Assembly: GCF_900188035.1 (NCBI RefSeq) | Contig: NZ_FZNN01000012.1 | Span: 62,001 to 126,000 of the forward strand | Origin: Puniceibacterium sediminis | GTDB taxonomy: Bacteria; Pseudomonadota; Alphaproteobacteria; Rhodobacterales; Rhodobacteraceae | Length of the DNA: 64,000 nucleotides | Direction of reading: 5' to 3' | Shown here: positions 51,755 to 61,463 of the stretch, piece after piece | Position numbering within the stretch: position 1 is the stretch's first letter | How the letters are laid out: each line of letters opens with the position of its first letter | Program-made: the position numbers and the translations under genes | The notes under the pieces: generated by a model | Database searches by the model: none | The model's input: the letters and a program-made list of their open reading frames with translations, nothing else | What the model was told of the DNA's origin: nothing

Positions 51755-53014
51755 TCAGTCGACCTTTCCGAATAGAACGGACGCATTTGTGCCACCAAAC
51801 CCGAACGAGTTCGACAGAGCATAGCGCACCTTCCGCTCGCGTTTTACATTCGGTGCCAGATCGACCTTGCTCACGACTTCGGGATTGTCGAGGTTGATCG
51901 TCGGCGGTGCCACCTGATCGCGGATCGCAAGGATGGAAAAAATCGCCTCAATTGCGCCGGCAGCACCCAGCAGGTGTCCGGTCGCCGATTTGGTCGACGA
52001 CATGGTCACATTGGGCGCCGCATCGCCCAGCATACGTTCGACTGCGGCCAACTCGATAGTATCAGCCATTGTCGACGTACCATGCGCGTTGATGTAATCC
52101 AGATCGGAGGGTTGCAGGCCCGCCTTCTTCAGCGCCATGCGCATCGACCGTTCGGCACCGTCGCCGTCCGATGCAGGTGCCGTGATGTGATAGGCGTCGC
52201 CTGACAGACCATAGCCCAGCACTTCGGCATAGATATGCGCGCCACGGGCCTTGGCGTGTTCATATTCCTCCAGCACAACGATCCCCGCACCTTCGCCCAT
52301 GACGAAACCGTCGCGATCGCGGTCATAGGGACGGCTCGCTGTTTTCGGGTCGTCTGCGCGCCCCGTGCTCAGCGCCTTGCAGGCGTTGAAACCGGCAATG
52401 CCAATCTCGCAAATCGCGCCTTCGGCACCACCGGCGATCATCACGTCCGCATCATCGTCACGAATGATGCGCGCCGCATCGCCAATGGCATGGGCACCTG
52501 TGGAACAGGCCGTCACAACCGAATGGTTCGGCCCGCGGAATCCAAAGCGGATCGACACCTGACCCGAGATCAGATTGATCAGCGCCCCGGGAATAAAGAA
52601 CGGGCTGACGCGGCGCGGGCCCTTTTCCTTGATCAGCAGCGCCGTTTCCGCAATCGAATTCAGCCCGCCGATACCCGAGCCGATCATGACACCGGTGCGG
52701 TCCAGGCTCTCGCGATCCTCGGGGGACCAACCGGAATCCTTGACGGCCTGCACCGCCGCTGCAATCCCGAACAGAATAAAATCATCGACCTTGCGGCGTT
52801 CTTTGGGCGCCATCCAGTCATCGGCGTTGAACGTGCCGTCGCTGCCGTCACCCAACGGGACTTCGCAGGCATAGGTGGTGGCCAGCTTGCTCGCATCAAA
52901 CCGGGTGATCGGCCCTGCCCCGGATTGCCCGTCCAGCAGACGGCTCCAGCTCTCTTCGACCCCGCAGGCCAAAGGAGTCACAAGACCCAGGCCCGTTACC
53001 ACTACTCGACGCAT
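51755..53014 (-). CDS. fabF: 3-oxoacyl-[acyl-carrier-protein] synthase II
   Basis: The elongating condensing enzyme of fatty acid synthesis, 419 residues. The Cys-His-His triad is visible: TACSTGAHAIGDA (Cys170), INAHGTSTMADTIEL (His near 310) and SATGHLLGAAG (His near 346). GLGLVTPLACGVEESW opens the thiolase fold. acpP usually lies just upstream of fabF; here the upstream neighbour is a glycosyltransferase-like gene instead. It is followed by mltG without a gap. Confidence 0.96.
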   Translation of the reverse strand: MRRVVVTGLGLVTPLACGVEESWSRLLDGQSGAGPITRFDASKLATTYACEVPLGDGSDGTFNADDWMAPKERRKVDDFILFGIAAAVQAVKDSGWSPEDRESLDRTGVMIGSGIGGLNSIAETALLIKEKGPRRVSPFFIPGALINLISGQVSIRFGFRGPNHSVVTACSTGAHAIGDAARIIRDDDADVMIAGGAEGAICEIGIAGFNACKALSTGRADDPKTASRPYDRDRDGFVMGEGAGIVVLEEYEHAKARGAHIYAEVLGYGLSGDAYHITAPASDGDGAERSMRMALKKAGLQPSDLDYINAHGTSTMADTIELAAVERMLGDAAPNVTMSSTKSATGHLLGAAGAIEAIFSILAIRDQVAPPTINLDNPEVVSKVDLAPNVKRERKVRYALSNSFGFGGTNASVLFGKVD

Positions 53015-53142
53015 GCCTATGCCCCTTCCTTTAAGTTGCTCTTGATCCCGCTCTTACCCTGCCAACGGGTTATGGGGCAAGACCGCGCAGGCGTCGCGTG
53101 GCCAAGTTCCGCCCGTGGCAAACCTGTGCAACCGCAGCAATT

Positions 53143-53937
53143 TCAGGCGTAAGAAGGGCCCAGATCGGCAGTTGCCCTCTCGACCCAATGCTCCTGCAAC
53201 CAGTCGCAGGGTTTGGAATAGCGGATCAGCGACCCGGTATAGCCCGCGATGGCCTCGGGCATCTTTGGATGACCGTGGAAACAAACGACCCGCGCATCTT
53301 CGGGTAAACGCGGTTTGTGGAAGTAATTACCGGGGAACGGGTTGCAGTCATATTTGAAACTCACCACCCAGGGTTCGGGAATATAGACAAACTGCCCGCG
53401 ATCCATCGCCTTGTGGCTGGTATAGCGCTGTTCCGACCCACGTGCGATTTCGACCTCTCTGTAGGGGTCCTTCGCCAATTCCTCGTATAGGTAGCCGTGC
53501 AGCTTCGGATCATACCGAAACACGGACCCGTGCCCGGTCGGCCTTCCCTTGCGCTTTTCCGTCCAGTCGTGACGCATGGCCACTTTGCCCGGTTCCAGCG
53601 CCAGCAGCGGATCTAGCGGCCCGGTGATCACCACATCAAGGTCAAAACCCAGAAACGGTCCCTCCAGATCCGGCACCAGCCCGGGGCGGAACAAAGAGGT
53701 CTTGCGCATCGCGCCCTGCCGGTTGGCCACAGCAAGCGCCGCGTTCATCTGTTGCTGATAGGGTTCGACCGGCAGGGGCAGCACCTCGATATCCGGGTGA
53801 AATCCGTCGCTGTTTTCGGTCATGCAGAAGAACCGCACAGGAACCGACAGGTTCCTCCGCACACCGGAATAGAGGCGGTTCACATATTCCGGGCCGAACA
53901 GCGTGCCCCATTTGATGCAGATGATATTGGCAACCAC
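53143..53937 (-). CDS. Glycosyltransferase-like protein of unknown specificity
   Basis: A 264-residue protein. The N-terminal ANIICIKWGTLFGPEYVNRLYSGVRRNL and the Asp-x-Asp motif GFDLDVVITG near residue 95 suggest a GT-A-like nucleotide-sugar fold. The C-terminal part has CFHGHPKMPEAIAGYTG, with a His pair that could bind metal. It is soluble, with no signal or membrane segment. It is upstream of fabF on the same strand, with 128 bp between them. I recognise the fold type only, not the acceptor. Confidence 0.65.
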   Translation of the reverse strand: MVANIICIKWGTLFGPEYVNRLYSGVRRNLSVPVRFFCMTENSDGFHPDIEVLPLPVEPYQQQMNAALAVANRQGAMRKTSLFRPGLVPDLEGPFLGFDLDVVITGPLDPLLALEPGKVAMRHDWTEKRKGRPTGHGSVFRYDPKLHGYLYEELAKDPYREVEIARGSEQRYTSHKAMDRGQFVYIPEPWVVSFKYDCNPFPGNYFHKPRLPEDARVVCFHGHPKMPEAIAGYTGSLIRYSKPCDWLQEHWVERATADLGPSYA

Positions 53938-54106
53938 TGGCGATCCCTCCGAATTGCCTTGGACCTATCGCGGAACGAACAGGCACACCACCCCCGGAAC
54001 GGCTGGCAAGAACGTTCCTATGCCATGGATTATTGCGCGCCCGCGCCGCTTGGCCCTACGCCCGACACCATCGACTATCTCTTTCACACAGAGCCAGAGG
54101 AAAGAT

Positions 54107-54436
54107 ATGCCACGGCCAGACGACACCAAGATCGCTCAAGCCGCCCATCAGATCTGGCTTGATGAAAACCAATCCGAAGGGCGCGATGAAGAACACTGGC
54201 ATCGGGCCAAGCTGGCGCTGACCGGGAAAAGCACCCGCAAGCGCGCCCCGAAAGCTGCGCCCATAGCCTCTGGAAAACCTGCGGCGACGAAAACCCGGGC
54301 AACGTCCAAATCGAAATTGCCCGGGCAAAGCTCTGTGGCCTGCACTCAGGCGGCGGGCATACGCCGTTCGACAATCTCTGCCCACCAGCTGCAGCCGGCC
54401 GGGATCGCCTCATCGTTGAAATTGTATTCGGGGTGA
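54107..54436 (+). CDS. DUF2934 domain protein with basic tail
   Basis: A 109-residue protein. The N-terminal 40 residues match DUF2934 (KIAQAAHQIWLDENQSEGRD, EEHWHRAKLAL). The rest is a Lys/Ala/Thr-rich basic tail (KRAPKAAPIASGKPAATKTR) like those of nucleic-acid-binding small proteins. ATG at 54107 follows CCAGAGGAAAGAT. Its last 91 bases overlap, antisense, the 3' end of the M20 amidohydrolase gene; that C-terminal part may be a read-on extension with no selected function. Confidence 0.7.
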   Translation: MPRPDDTKIAQAAHQIWLDENQSEGRDEEHWHRAKLALTGKSTRKRAPKAAPIASGKPAATKTRATSKSKLPGQSSVACTQAAGIRRSTISAHQLQPAGIASSLKLYSG

Positions 54437-55509
54437 TGGACCGAGGCCGTATCGCCATTGCCCACAAGGATGTAGGCTCCGGGCCGCTCTTCCAGCATAA
54501 AGGCGAAATCCTCGCCGCCCATGACCAGCGGCGCCTCGGCGCAGTCCCCGGACACGGCGCGTGCCACATCGGCGGCGAATTCAGTCTGCTCGTCGCTGTT
54601 CACCATGACCGGATAGTTGCGCACATAGTTGACGGTCGCAGTCGCCCCCATCGCCTCAGCCACGCCGTTGCAGATCTTGGCGATCCGCTCTTCGGCCAAA
54701 TCGCGGTTCTCGTTTGCCAGCGTCCGTACCGTACCCTTGAGCATGACGCGCTGCGGGATCACGTTATAGGCCTTGGAGGAGGATTCGATCGAAGTGACCG
54801 ACACCACCAGCTGACTCACCGGGTCGGCGTTGCGGCTGGTAATGCTCTGCAGCGCCGTCACCACATGGGCGGCAACAAGGGTACTGTCGATGGTCTCATG
54901 CGGCTTGGCGGCATGACCGCCTTTGCCTTCGATCGTGATGTCGAAAAGGTCAGTCGCCGCAAAGAACGGGCCGGGCCGGATAGCAAAGCTGCCCAGCGGC
55001 TGCCCGGGCCAGTTGTGCATGCCATAGACTTCCTGGATGCCGAACCGCTCCATCATCCCGTCGTTGCACATCTCACGACCGCCGCCGCCGCCCTCTTCTG
55101 CGGGCTGAAAGATCACGGCGACGCTGCCGTCAAAGTTCCGCGTCTCTGCCAGATACTGCGCCGCGCCCAGAAGCATGGCCGTGTGCCCGTCATGCCCACA
55201 GGCGTGCATCGCGCCGGGGTTGGTCGAGGCGTATTCCACCCCGGTCTGTTCGGTAATCGGCAGGGCATCCATATCGGCGCGCAGGCCAAGAACGCGGCCC
55301 TTGGTGTCAGTCTTGCCCTTGATGACCCCGACGACGCCTGTACGTCCGATGCCCTCGACAACCTCGTCGCAGCCAAAGGCCCGTAGTTTGTCAGCAACCA
55401 GCGCGCTGGTGCGGTGTGTGTCGAAAAGCACCTCGGGGTGGGCGTGAATATCACGGCGCCATTCGGTGATATCGGAATGCAGTTCGGCAAAGCGGTTCTT
55501 GACCGGCAT
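54346..55509 (-). CDS. M20-family amidohydrolase (hippurate hydrolase/aminoacylase-like)
   Basis: A 387-residue metallohydrolase. Metal-ligand motifs are HACGHDGHTAMLLGAA, a QPAEEGGGGGREM segment with the catalytic Glu pair, and a C-terminal APLVMGGEDFAFMLE. The start at 55509 (MPVKNRFAELHSDITEWRRD) is preceded by AGGAGACTTTTC and matches the family opening. Related enzymes split N-acyl or N-carbamoyl amino acids. It is the last gene of a run ArgE-like, FAD oxidoreductase, M20, all on the minus strand. Confidence 0.9.
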   Translation of the reverse strand: MPVKNRFAELHSDITEWRRDIHAHPEVLFDTHRTSALVADKLRAFGCDEVVEGIGRTGVVGVIKGKTDTKGRVLGLRADMDALPITEQTGVEYASTNPGAMHACGHDGHTAMLLGAAQYLAETRNFDGSVAVIFQPAEEGGGGGREMCNDGMMERFGIQEVYGMHNWPGQPLGSFAIRPGPFFAATDLFDITIEGKGGHAAKPHETIDSTLVAAHVVTALQSITSRNADPVSQLVVSVTSIESSSKAYNVIPQRVMLKGTVRTLANENRDLAEERIAKICNGVAEAMGATATVNYVRNYPVMVNSDEQTEFAADVARAVSGDCAEAPLVMGGEDFAFMLEERPGAYILVGNGDTASVHHPEYNFNDEAIPAGCSWWAEIVERRMPAA

Positions 55510-55621
55510 GAAAAGTCTCCTGAGTCTGAATTTGGCGCCAAGTTGCATGAGCACCGGGGTGCCCGCAAGGCGACAAGGCAGTTCCATAGGGTTGTTGTTC
55601 GAACACAAATTGGCGTGGTGC

Positions 55622-56965
55622 CTAAATATTTGGCCCCGGCACCATCCGGCTGCCGTCAGAAAACCGTGACATCCGGAAACGCGACAGGTCATGCCCCGGC
55701 GCGGTGCCCTGCACCAATGCGGCGGCGATGCGCCCAAAGGCCGGGCCGATCCCGAATCCATGCCCGCACATCCCCGTCGCCACCGTCAGCCCAGGCAGCG
55801 CCGCCACCCGATCAACCAGCGGGACAACATCCGGCAACACGTCAATCATCCCCGCCCAGACCCGGCGCGGCTTGACCGGGCCAACCTCGGGAAAGGCTGC
55901 GGCAAAGGCATCACAGGCGGCCTGCGCCTTGGCCACATTCGGTGGCGGGTTCAGGATACGCATCCGTTCGAACGGTGTTTCCTCGTCGTCTGCCCATTTG
56001 CGCGGCGTGCCCCAGGCATCGGGATACCCGGCCGGTGCACGCGGAAGAAGACGCACATCAAATCCGCCCGATTTCAGCACCACAAGGTACTTGGCCAATG
56101 CACGCACCGCATCCGGCCCGACATATAGCTCGGACAGGGTCGAAGGGGCCACGGTATATCCCCCATCGGCCCGCGGGCGGAACGCAGTGCGATGGTCCAC
56201 GCCTGCTCCGTCTGTCACCGGCGGTAAGGGCCCGGTTTCCAGCACGGTAGAGCCGACCGAGAGTTGCGGAATGTTCACGCCGTGGCGGCGCAGGAAAAGC
56301 GATGACCATGCCCCCCCGGCCAGCAGCACTTCTGCGGTCCGGATCCGGCCCTTTTCGGTCTGCACCCCGGCCACGCGGCCCGCTTCCATGTCCAGGCCGC
56401 GTACGGCGCAGTCCTCGACGATCACCGCACCTGCATCACGCGCAAGCCGCGCCAGTTCCGGCACGGCGACCCAGGGTTCGCCCTTCATGTCCGATGGCGT
56501 GTGCAATGCACCGGGCCAACTGCCCTTGATCCCCGGCAGCAGCTGACTCAGCTCGGCACGGGACACCATGTGACTGTCCAGCCCAAATCCCGCAGCGGAA
56601 CCAAGCCAGTCCTCATAGGCCGCAAGATCCGATTCGCGTCGCGCAAGGTAGGTCACACCAACCGTGCGCACCCCAAGCCGCCCCTGACATTCGCGGTCGA
56701 GATCCCGCCACAGCCCCCGCGCTTCCAGCGCGATGGGAATTTCGGCCACGTCGCGGCCCTGCGTCCGGATCCACCCCCAGTTGCGCGAACTTTGCTCTGC
56801 CGCGACCCGGCCCTTCTCAAGCAATGTCACCTGCACGCCCTGACGCGCCAGAAACAGAGCCGCCGACACGCCAATGACGCCGCCGCCGATCACCACGACT
56901 TCGGATGCCCCCGGCAGGTCCGCGACGTGTTCGGGGGCGCCATCCCGAGTAAAGGGAAATGTCAT
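55622..56965 (-). CDS. FAD-dependent D-amino acid oxidoreductase-like protein
   Basis: A 447-residue DAO-family flavoprotein. The dinucleotide-binding motif is VVVIGGGVIGVSAALFLARQ (residues 23-42), with LLEKGRVAAEQSSRNWGW next, the flavin contact segment of deaminating oxidoreductases. The C-terminal GMCGHGFGIGPAFG closes the FAD site. It would oxidise an amino acid or N-methyl amino acid. It overlaps the upstream ArgE-like gene by 4 bases, so the two probably act on the same substrate chain. Confidence 0.88.
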   Translation of the reverse strand: MTFPFTRDGAPEHVADLPGASEVVVIGGGVIGVSAALFLARQGVQVTLLEKGRVAAEQSSRNWGWIRTQGRDVAEIPIALEARGLWRDLDRECQGRLGVRTVGVTYLARRESDLAAYEDWLGSAAGFGLDSHMVSRAELSQLLPGIKGSWPGALHTPSDMKGEPWVAVPELARLARDAGAVIVEDCAVRGLDMEAGRVAGVQTEKGRIRTAEVLLAGGAWSSLFLRRHGVNIPQLSVGSTVLETGPLPPVTDGAGVDHRTAFRPRADGGYTVAPSTLSELYVGPDAVRALAKYLVVLKSGGFDVRLLPRAPAGYPDAWGTPRKWADDEETPFERMRILNPPPNVAKAQAACDAFAAAFPEVGPVKPRRVWAGMIDVLPDVVPLVDRVAALPGLTVATGMCGHGFGIGPAFGRIAAALVQGTAPGHDLSRFRMSRFSDGSRMVPGPNI

Positions 56966-58125
56966 GCAGAAAGATGCGCCAGAAGCCGCTCCATGAACGC
57001 CTGCCCGGCCTGAAACTGTGCCACGGTGATGTATTCATCGGGCTGATGCGCCTGCGCGATATCACCCGGTCCACAGACCACGGCAGAATAACCGGCGCGC
57101 TGGAACTGGCCCGCTTCGGTCCCGTAGGAAACGACATTTGTCGTATTGTCTCCGGTCAGCTTTCTGACCAGCATCTCGGCCTCGCCGTCCGCTTCGGGGA
57201 CAAGGGCGGGCACGTCGAAACGTTGTTCGACGTCGATCCTCGCGTCGGGGTGGACGGCTTGCATCTCTGCCTCAACCGCGCGCAGTTCGGCGAAATAAGC
57301 GTCGCGCCAGTCCTCAAGGCGTTCGCCCGGCACCGCCCGAAAATCCATGCTGAACCGGCAATCCTTGGCGGTGATGTTATGCGCTGTCCCGCCCGAAATC
57401 GTGCCGACATGCGCCGTCGTCCAGGGCGGCACAAAGGCGGCGGCCAGATCGCTGGGGGTAGCGGCCCGGCTTTCCGCGTTGCGCACGTTCGCCCAGTCGA
57501 TCAGCTTGGCCGACCACATGATCGCGTTGACCCCGGTATGCATGAGCGACGAGTGCACCTCGAACCCGACCACATGGGTCCAGAACCCTGCCCCGCCCTT
57601 GTGACCTGTCACCGCCTTCATCATCGACGGCTCGCCAACGATCACGGCGGATGCCTTGGGCAGCGGCCCCTGCATCGCTTCGATCATCGGCGGAGCACCC
57701 GTGCAGCCGATTTCCTCGTCATAGCTCAGCGCAATCTGCAATGGGCGTTTCACCCCGCGGTAGTGCGCCTCGACCATGGCCCAGATCGCCAAGGCATCGA
57801 AACCTTTCATATCCGTGGTGCCGCGCCCATAAAGTCTGCCATCCCGCTCCTCGACCACATAGGGGTCCGAGGCCCAGGGCTGACCGTCCACCGGCACCAC
57901 ATCCGTATGACCCGACAGCACCAAACCACCTGCAACATCAGGTCCAACATGGGCAAACAGCGCAGCCTTTTCACCAGTCTCGTCATAGTGGCGGTGGGCA
58001 GTGATTCCGTGGCCCGCAAGATACTCCTCGACCCAGTCGATCAATGGCAGATTGCTGTCGCGGCTCACGGTCGGAAAAGACACAAGCTTGTCGAGTAGAT
58101 CGCGCGGAGTCAGACGAGGGTGCAT
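56962..58125 (-). CDS. argE: Acetylornithine deacetylase-like M20 peptidase
   Basis: A 387-residue M20A metallodeacylase. Motifs include LVLSGHTDVVPVDGQPW (His ligand), GRGTTDMKGFDAL (bridging Asp), ALSYDEEIGCTGA (catalytic Glu pair) and DFRAVPGE. It opens MHPRLTPRDLLDKLVSFPTVSRDS. Sequence points to ArgE, but its operon partners are an amino acid oxidoreductase and a second M20 hydrolase, so a catabolic N-acyl amino acid deacylase is equally plausible. The start at 58125 was preferred over earlier in-frame codons by homology. Confidence 0.87.
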   Translation of the reverse strand: MHPRLTPRDLLDKLVSFPTVSRDSNLPLIDWVEEYLAGHGITAHRHYDETGEKAALFAHVGPDVAGGLVLSGHTDVVPVDGQPWASDPYVVEERDGRLYGRGTTDMKGFDALAIWAMVEAHYRGVKRPLQIALSYDEEIGCTGAPPMIEAMQGPLPKASAVIVGEPSMMKAVTGHKGGAGFWTHVVGFEVHSSLMHTGVNAIMWSAKLIDWANVRNAESRAATPSDLAAAFVPPWTTAHVGTISGGTAHNITAKDCRFSMDFRAVPGERLEDWRDAYFAELRAVEAEMQAVHPDARIDVEQRFDVPALVPEADGEAEMLVRKLTGDNTTNVVSYGTEAGQFQRAGYSAVVCGPGDIAQAHQPDEYITVAQFQAGQAFMERLLAHLSA

Positions 58126-58310
58126 TGGGGGCCTTTCTGCATTATCTGCGCTGCAGCATAGCCCCATAAAATGCAGAGTCACAGGGGTACAGGCGGCGAA
58201 ATGCAGGCCTTGTGCCGATCGCGATTCATCTTGCACGCTAAACTTTTGCCGACGTGAATTTTGCGCGTCCAATCGCGCTGCAACCACTCACCAGAGGTTG
58301 GATATCCGGG

Positions 58311-59237
58311 CTATTTCAATGGCAGCACAAAGTCAGAAACCACCGGATAATGATCGCTTGGCCATTCCCCGTCGAACTGCCGACGCAAAACGACAGGCTG
58401 ACCCACAGGCCGAATGTCCGGCGTCGCCCCAATGTGATCGATCGCACCAAACAGGTTGAATCCACGGTCAAAATGATAGGTCGCCCCCTCGACCGGGACA
58501 AAATCCACACCGGCCCGCGACAGGATTTCATAGGCCTCGCCGCCCACCCGCGCGTTTAGATCACCAACCAGAAATACCGGCTCTGCGGCATCGATCCGGG
58601 CCCTCATCCGCTCAGCCACCAGTGCTGCGGACAGCCGCCGGTTGGACCCGCTCTTGTATTCGAAGTGCACATTGTAAACCGTGAAGGGCCTGCCACCCTC
58701 CCGGTGCTGAAACCGTACCCAGGAACAAAAGGCCGGATAGGAACCATTGAAGGTGCGCGAATAGATCACATCCGGGGTGTCAGAGAAAAAGAACCAGCCC
58801 TGATCCAGTACATCCAACCGGTCGGTCCGATAGAAAACCGGCTGGGTAGAGGGAAAATCACGCCAGTCGCCACTTGCCGCGGCCCGGTACGCGGGGTTCT
58901 GTTCAAGCAGATAATCCCGCGCCAGATTGACCGAACCATCGTCACCGCGCTGAAAGCTCTCCAGCTCCTGAAACGCCACGACATCCGCGCCAAGCGCCTT
59001 GAAGGTCGCGTCAAAGGCACCCTTGCGCTGATTCCAATTACCCAGGGACCAGGCGCCCGTCTGCTGACCCAGATTGATGTAGTGAGAGTTGAAGGTCGCC
59101 ACGCGCAGCGCCCCATCTGGACGGGGCGGGACCGCAACCCGTTCAGAGTTGGACAGATGCATCGCGCAGGCGACAAGGGTCAGCGCCGCGATTAGCCCCA
59201 GCAGACCCTTGATCAACACAACCGTCACACGCCGCAT
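58311..59237 (-). CDS. Endonuclease/exonuclease/phosphatase-family lipoprotein
   Basis: A 308-residue EEP-fold protein with an N-terminal hydrophobic segment and lipobox LVACA (Cys24), so it is likely exported and lipid-anchored. Catalytic motifs are ATFNSHYIN (Asn), VVAFQELESF (Glu), VYNVHFEYKSG (His), FLVGDLNARVGG (Asp-x-Asn) and SDHYPVVSDF (terminal Asp-His). Members cleave nucleic acids or phospholipid/inositol phosphates. An extracytoplasmic enzyme could release phosphate or DNA components; the substrate is unknown. Confidence 0.85.
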   Translation of the reverse strand: MRRVTVVLIKGLLGLIAALTLVACAMHLSNSERVAVPPRPDGALRVATFNSHYINLGQQTGAWSLGNWNQRKGAFDATFKALGADVVAFQELESFQRGDDGSVNLARDYLLEQNPAYRAAASGDWRDFPSTQPVFYRTDRLDVLDQGWFFFSDTPDVIYSRTFNGSYPAFCSWVRFQHREGGRPFTVYNVHFEYKSGSNRRLSAALVAERMRARIDAAEPVFLVGDLNARVGGEAYEILSRAGVDFVPVEGATYHFDRGFNLFGAIDHIGATPDIRPVGQPVVLRRQFDGEWPSDHYPVVSDFVLPLK

Positions 59238-59366
59238 CGCACCCTCCAGACCAACGTCAACACGCTTAAACGCAGCAACCTTCGGGTTCCGTCTGCTCAG
59301 TATCGTCCGGGGGCCTCTGAGAAAATCAGAATGTCCAGCGCGTGACGGCCTGCGCCCTGCCCCGGA

Positions 59367-61187
59367 TCAGTACCCGCTGTCAGAGGTCAGAACGTAATGC
59401 CCCGGGCTGGCTTCGGAAAAGACCGACGGCCCGGGTTCATACCCGACGGGGTGGATCGGTGACGGGATCGGCTTGAAATTCAGGTCCTTCTCGGATTTGC
59501 GCCGACGTGGATCGGCAATCGGAACGGCCTTCATCAGCGCCTGAGTGTAGGGATGCTGAGGGTTTTCGAACACTGCGGCCCGCGGCCCCAGTTCAACGAT
59601 CCGGCCCAGATACATCACGCCAACCTTGTGGCTGACCCGTTCGACCACGGCCATGTCATGGCTGATGAACAGGAACGACAGCCCCAGATCGGCCTGCAAC
59701 TCCATCATCAGGTTGACCACCTGCGCCTGCACCGACACGTCCAGCGCCGATACCGCTTCGTCCGCGATGATCAGCTTGGGATTCAGCGCCAGCGCACGGG
59801 CAATCGCGACCCGCTGGCGCTGCCCGCCAGACAGTTCGTGCGGAAAGCGGCGCAGGAAAGAGCGCGGCAGTTCGACCCGATCGAACAGCATCGCGATTCG
59901 GTCGTCCATTTCCGACCCCTTGTGGGTGCCGAAATTCCGCATCGGCTCGGCCACCTGATCGCTCAGGTTCATCTGCGGATTGAGCGATGCGAACGGATCC
60001 TGAAAGATCATCTGCATGTCCAGCCGCGCCGTGCGCAGATCATGCTGGTTCAAGGCCATGATGTCCTTGCCGCCCAGCTCGATACTGCCCGACAGCGGCT
60101 CGATCAGGCGCAGGATTGAACGCCCCGCCGTCGATTTGCCACAGCCGGATTCGCCAACCAGCGACAGCGTCTGACCCTTCTGGATATCAAAGGACAGATC
60201 CTCGACCGCATGCACATTCGCCACCGTGCGACGGAAAAAACCGCCCTTGACCGGGAATCGTGTCGTAAGGTTGCGCACCTTCAGCAGAACATCGTCCGAG
60301 CCGCGAATGGGCTTTGGTTCATGCGCATCCGAACCCAGCAGTTTCATCGGTTCGGGAAATGCCTTGCCCGTCATCTCGCCCAGCTTTGGAACGGCAGCCA
60401 GCAGCGCCTGAGTATAGGGATGCTGCGGGTTCTCGAATATCTCCTCGACCGTGCCTTCCTCGACCTTGTTGCCGCGGAACATCACCACCACGCGGTCCGC
60501 CATCTGCGCCACCACGGCCATATCGTGGGTGATGAACATCACCGCCGTGCCGGTTTCACGTTTCAGCCGGTCGATCAGCGCAAGGATCTCGGCCTGAATG
60601 GTCACGTCCAGCGCCGTTGTCGGCTCATCCGCGATCAGCAGGCGGGGCTTGCAGGCCAGCGCCATGGCGATCACCACCCGCTGACGCATGCCGCCAGAAA
60701 GCTCGTGCGGATACTGCTTCAGCCGCCGTTCGGGTTCAGGAATACGAACCTGCTGCATCAATTCTAGCGCGCGGGCCTCTGCCTGTTCGCGATCCATGCC
60801 GCGATGCACCCGCAGCCCTTCGGTCAATTGCTTGCCGACGGTGAACACCGGGTTCAGCGCCGTCATCGGTTCCTGAAAGATCATGCCGATCTCGTTGCCG
60901 CGAATCGTGCGCATCAGATCCTGACTGGTCTGCGCCAGGTCGATCTCTCCGCCTTCCTTGCGGTCGAACAAAAGTCGGCCGTTCGCGATATCACCGCCGC
61001 CATATTCGATCAGCCGCATCAGCGACAGCGACGAAACCGACTTGCCCGACCCCGATTCCCCGACCACACAGACCGTCTCTCCCGGGCCGATCTCAAAGGA
61101 TACATCCTCGACCCCCACCACCGGGCCATCTTTGGTTTCGAATTCGACGCGCAGATTTTCGATCCGGGCGATGGCGTGGTCCAGCAT
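59367..61187 (-). CDS. Peptide ABC transporter, fused double ATPase (DppD-DppF type)
   Basis: A 606-residue protein with two complete nucleotide-binding domains. NBD1: Walker A GESGSGKSVSS, signature LSGGMRQRV, Walker B LLIADEPTTALD. NBD2: GESGCGKSTAGR, LSGGQRQRV and LIIADEAVSALD. Each ends in an oligopeptide-transporter C-terminal segment (PQHPYTQALL). Start at 61187 (MLDHAIARIENLRVEF). It is divergent from the substrate-binding protein and permease genes that complete the system. Confidence 0.94.
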   Translation of the reverse strand: MLDHAIARIENLRVEFETKDGPVVGVEDVSFEIGPGETVCVVGESGSGKSVSSLSLMRLIEYGGGDIANGRLLFDRKEGGEIDLAQTSQDLMRTIRGNEIGMIFQEPMTALNPVFTVGKQLTEGLRVHRGMDREQAEARALELMQQVRIPEPERRLKQYPHELSGGMRQRVVIAMALACKPRLLIADEPTTALDVTIQAEILALIDRLKRETGTAVMFITHDMAVVAQMADRVVVMFRGNKVEEGTVEEIFENPQHPYTQALLAAVPKLGEMTGKAFPEPMKLLGSDAHEPKPIRGSDDVLLKVRNLTTRFPVKGGFFRRTVANVHAVEDLSFDIQKGQTLSLVGESGCGKSTAGRSILRLIEPLSGSIELGGKDIMALNQHDLRTARLDMQMIFQDPFASLNPQMNLSDQVAEPMRNFGTHKGSEMDDRIAMLFDRVELPRSFLRRFPHELSGGQRQRVAIARALALNPKLIIADEAVSALDVSVQAQVVNLMMELQADLGLSFLFISHDMAVVERVSHKVGVMYLGRIVELGPRAAVFENPQHPYTQALMKAVPIADPRRRKSEKDLNFKPIPSPIHPVGYEPGPSVFSEASPGHYVLTSDSGY

Positions 61188-61463
61188 GCAGGTCCCCTTG
61201 GACTGAGAGATTGCGCCGGGAACTCCGGCGGTTGCCAAAGGTAAAGGCACTGTCGGAGCAGTGTCAAACCCATCCGGCCTGTTTCCGTTAGGCAAAGCCT
61301 TGCAATTTCCGCAAAGTCTGTTTCGATGGCGCCACCGTGTGGGGATAACGGTTTAGGATCATCCAGTTCCACGTCCAATGGCCGTGAACAGGGATGGTGC
61401 CGTGATTCCCGCACAACTAACAGTGGCCCCGGGCTAACCGGACGCCCAACAGGGAGTATTGAT

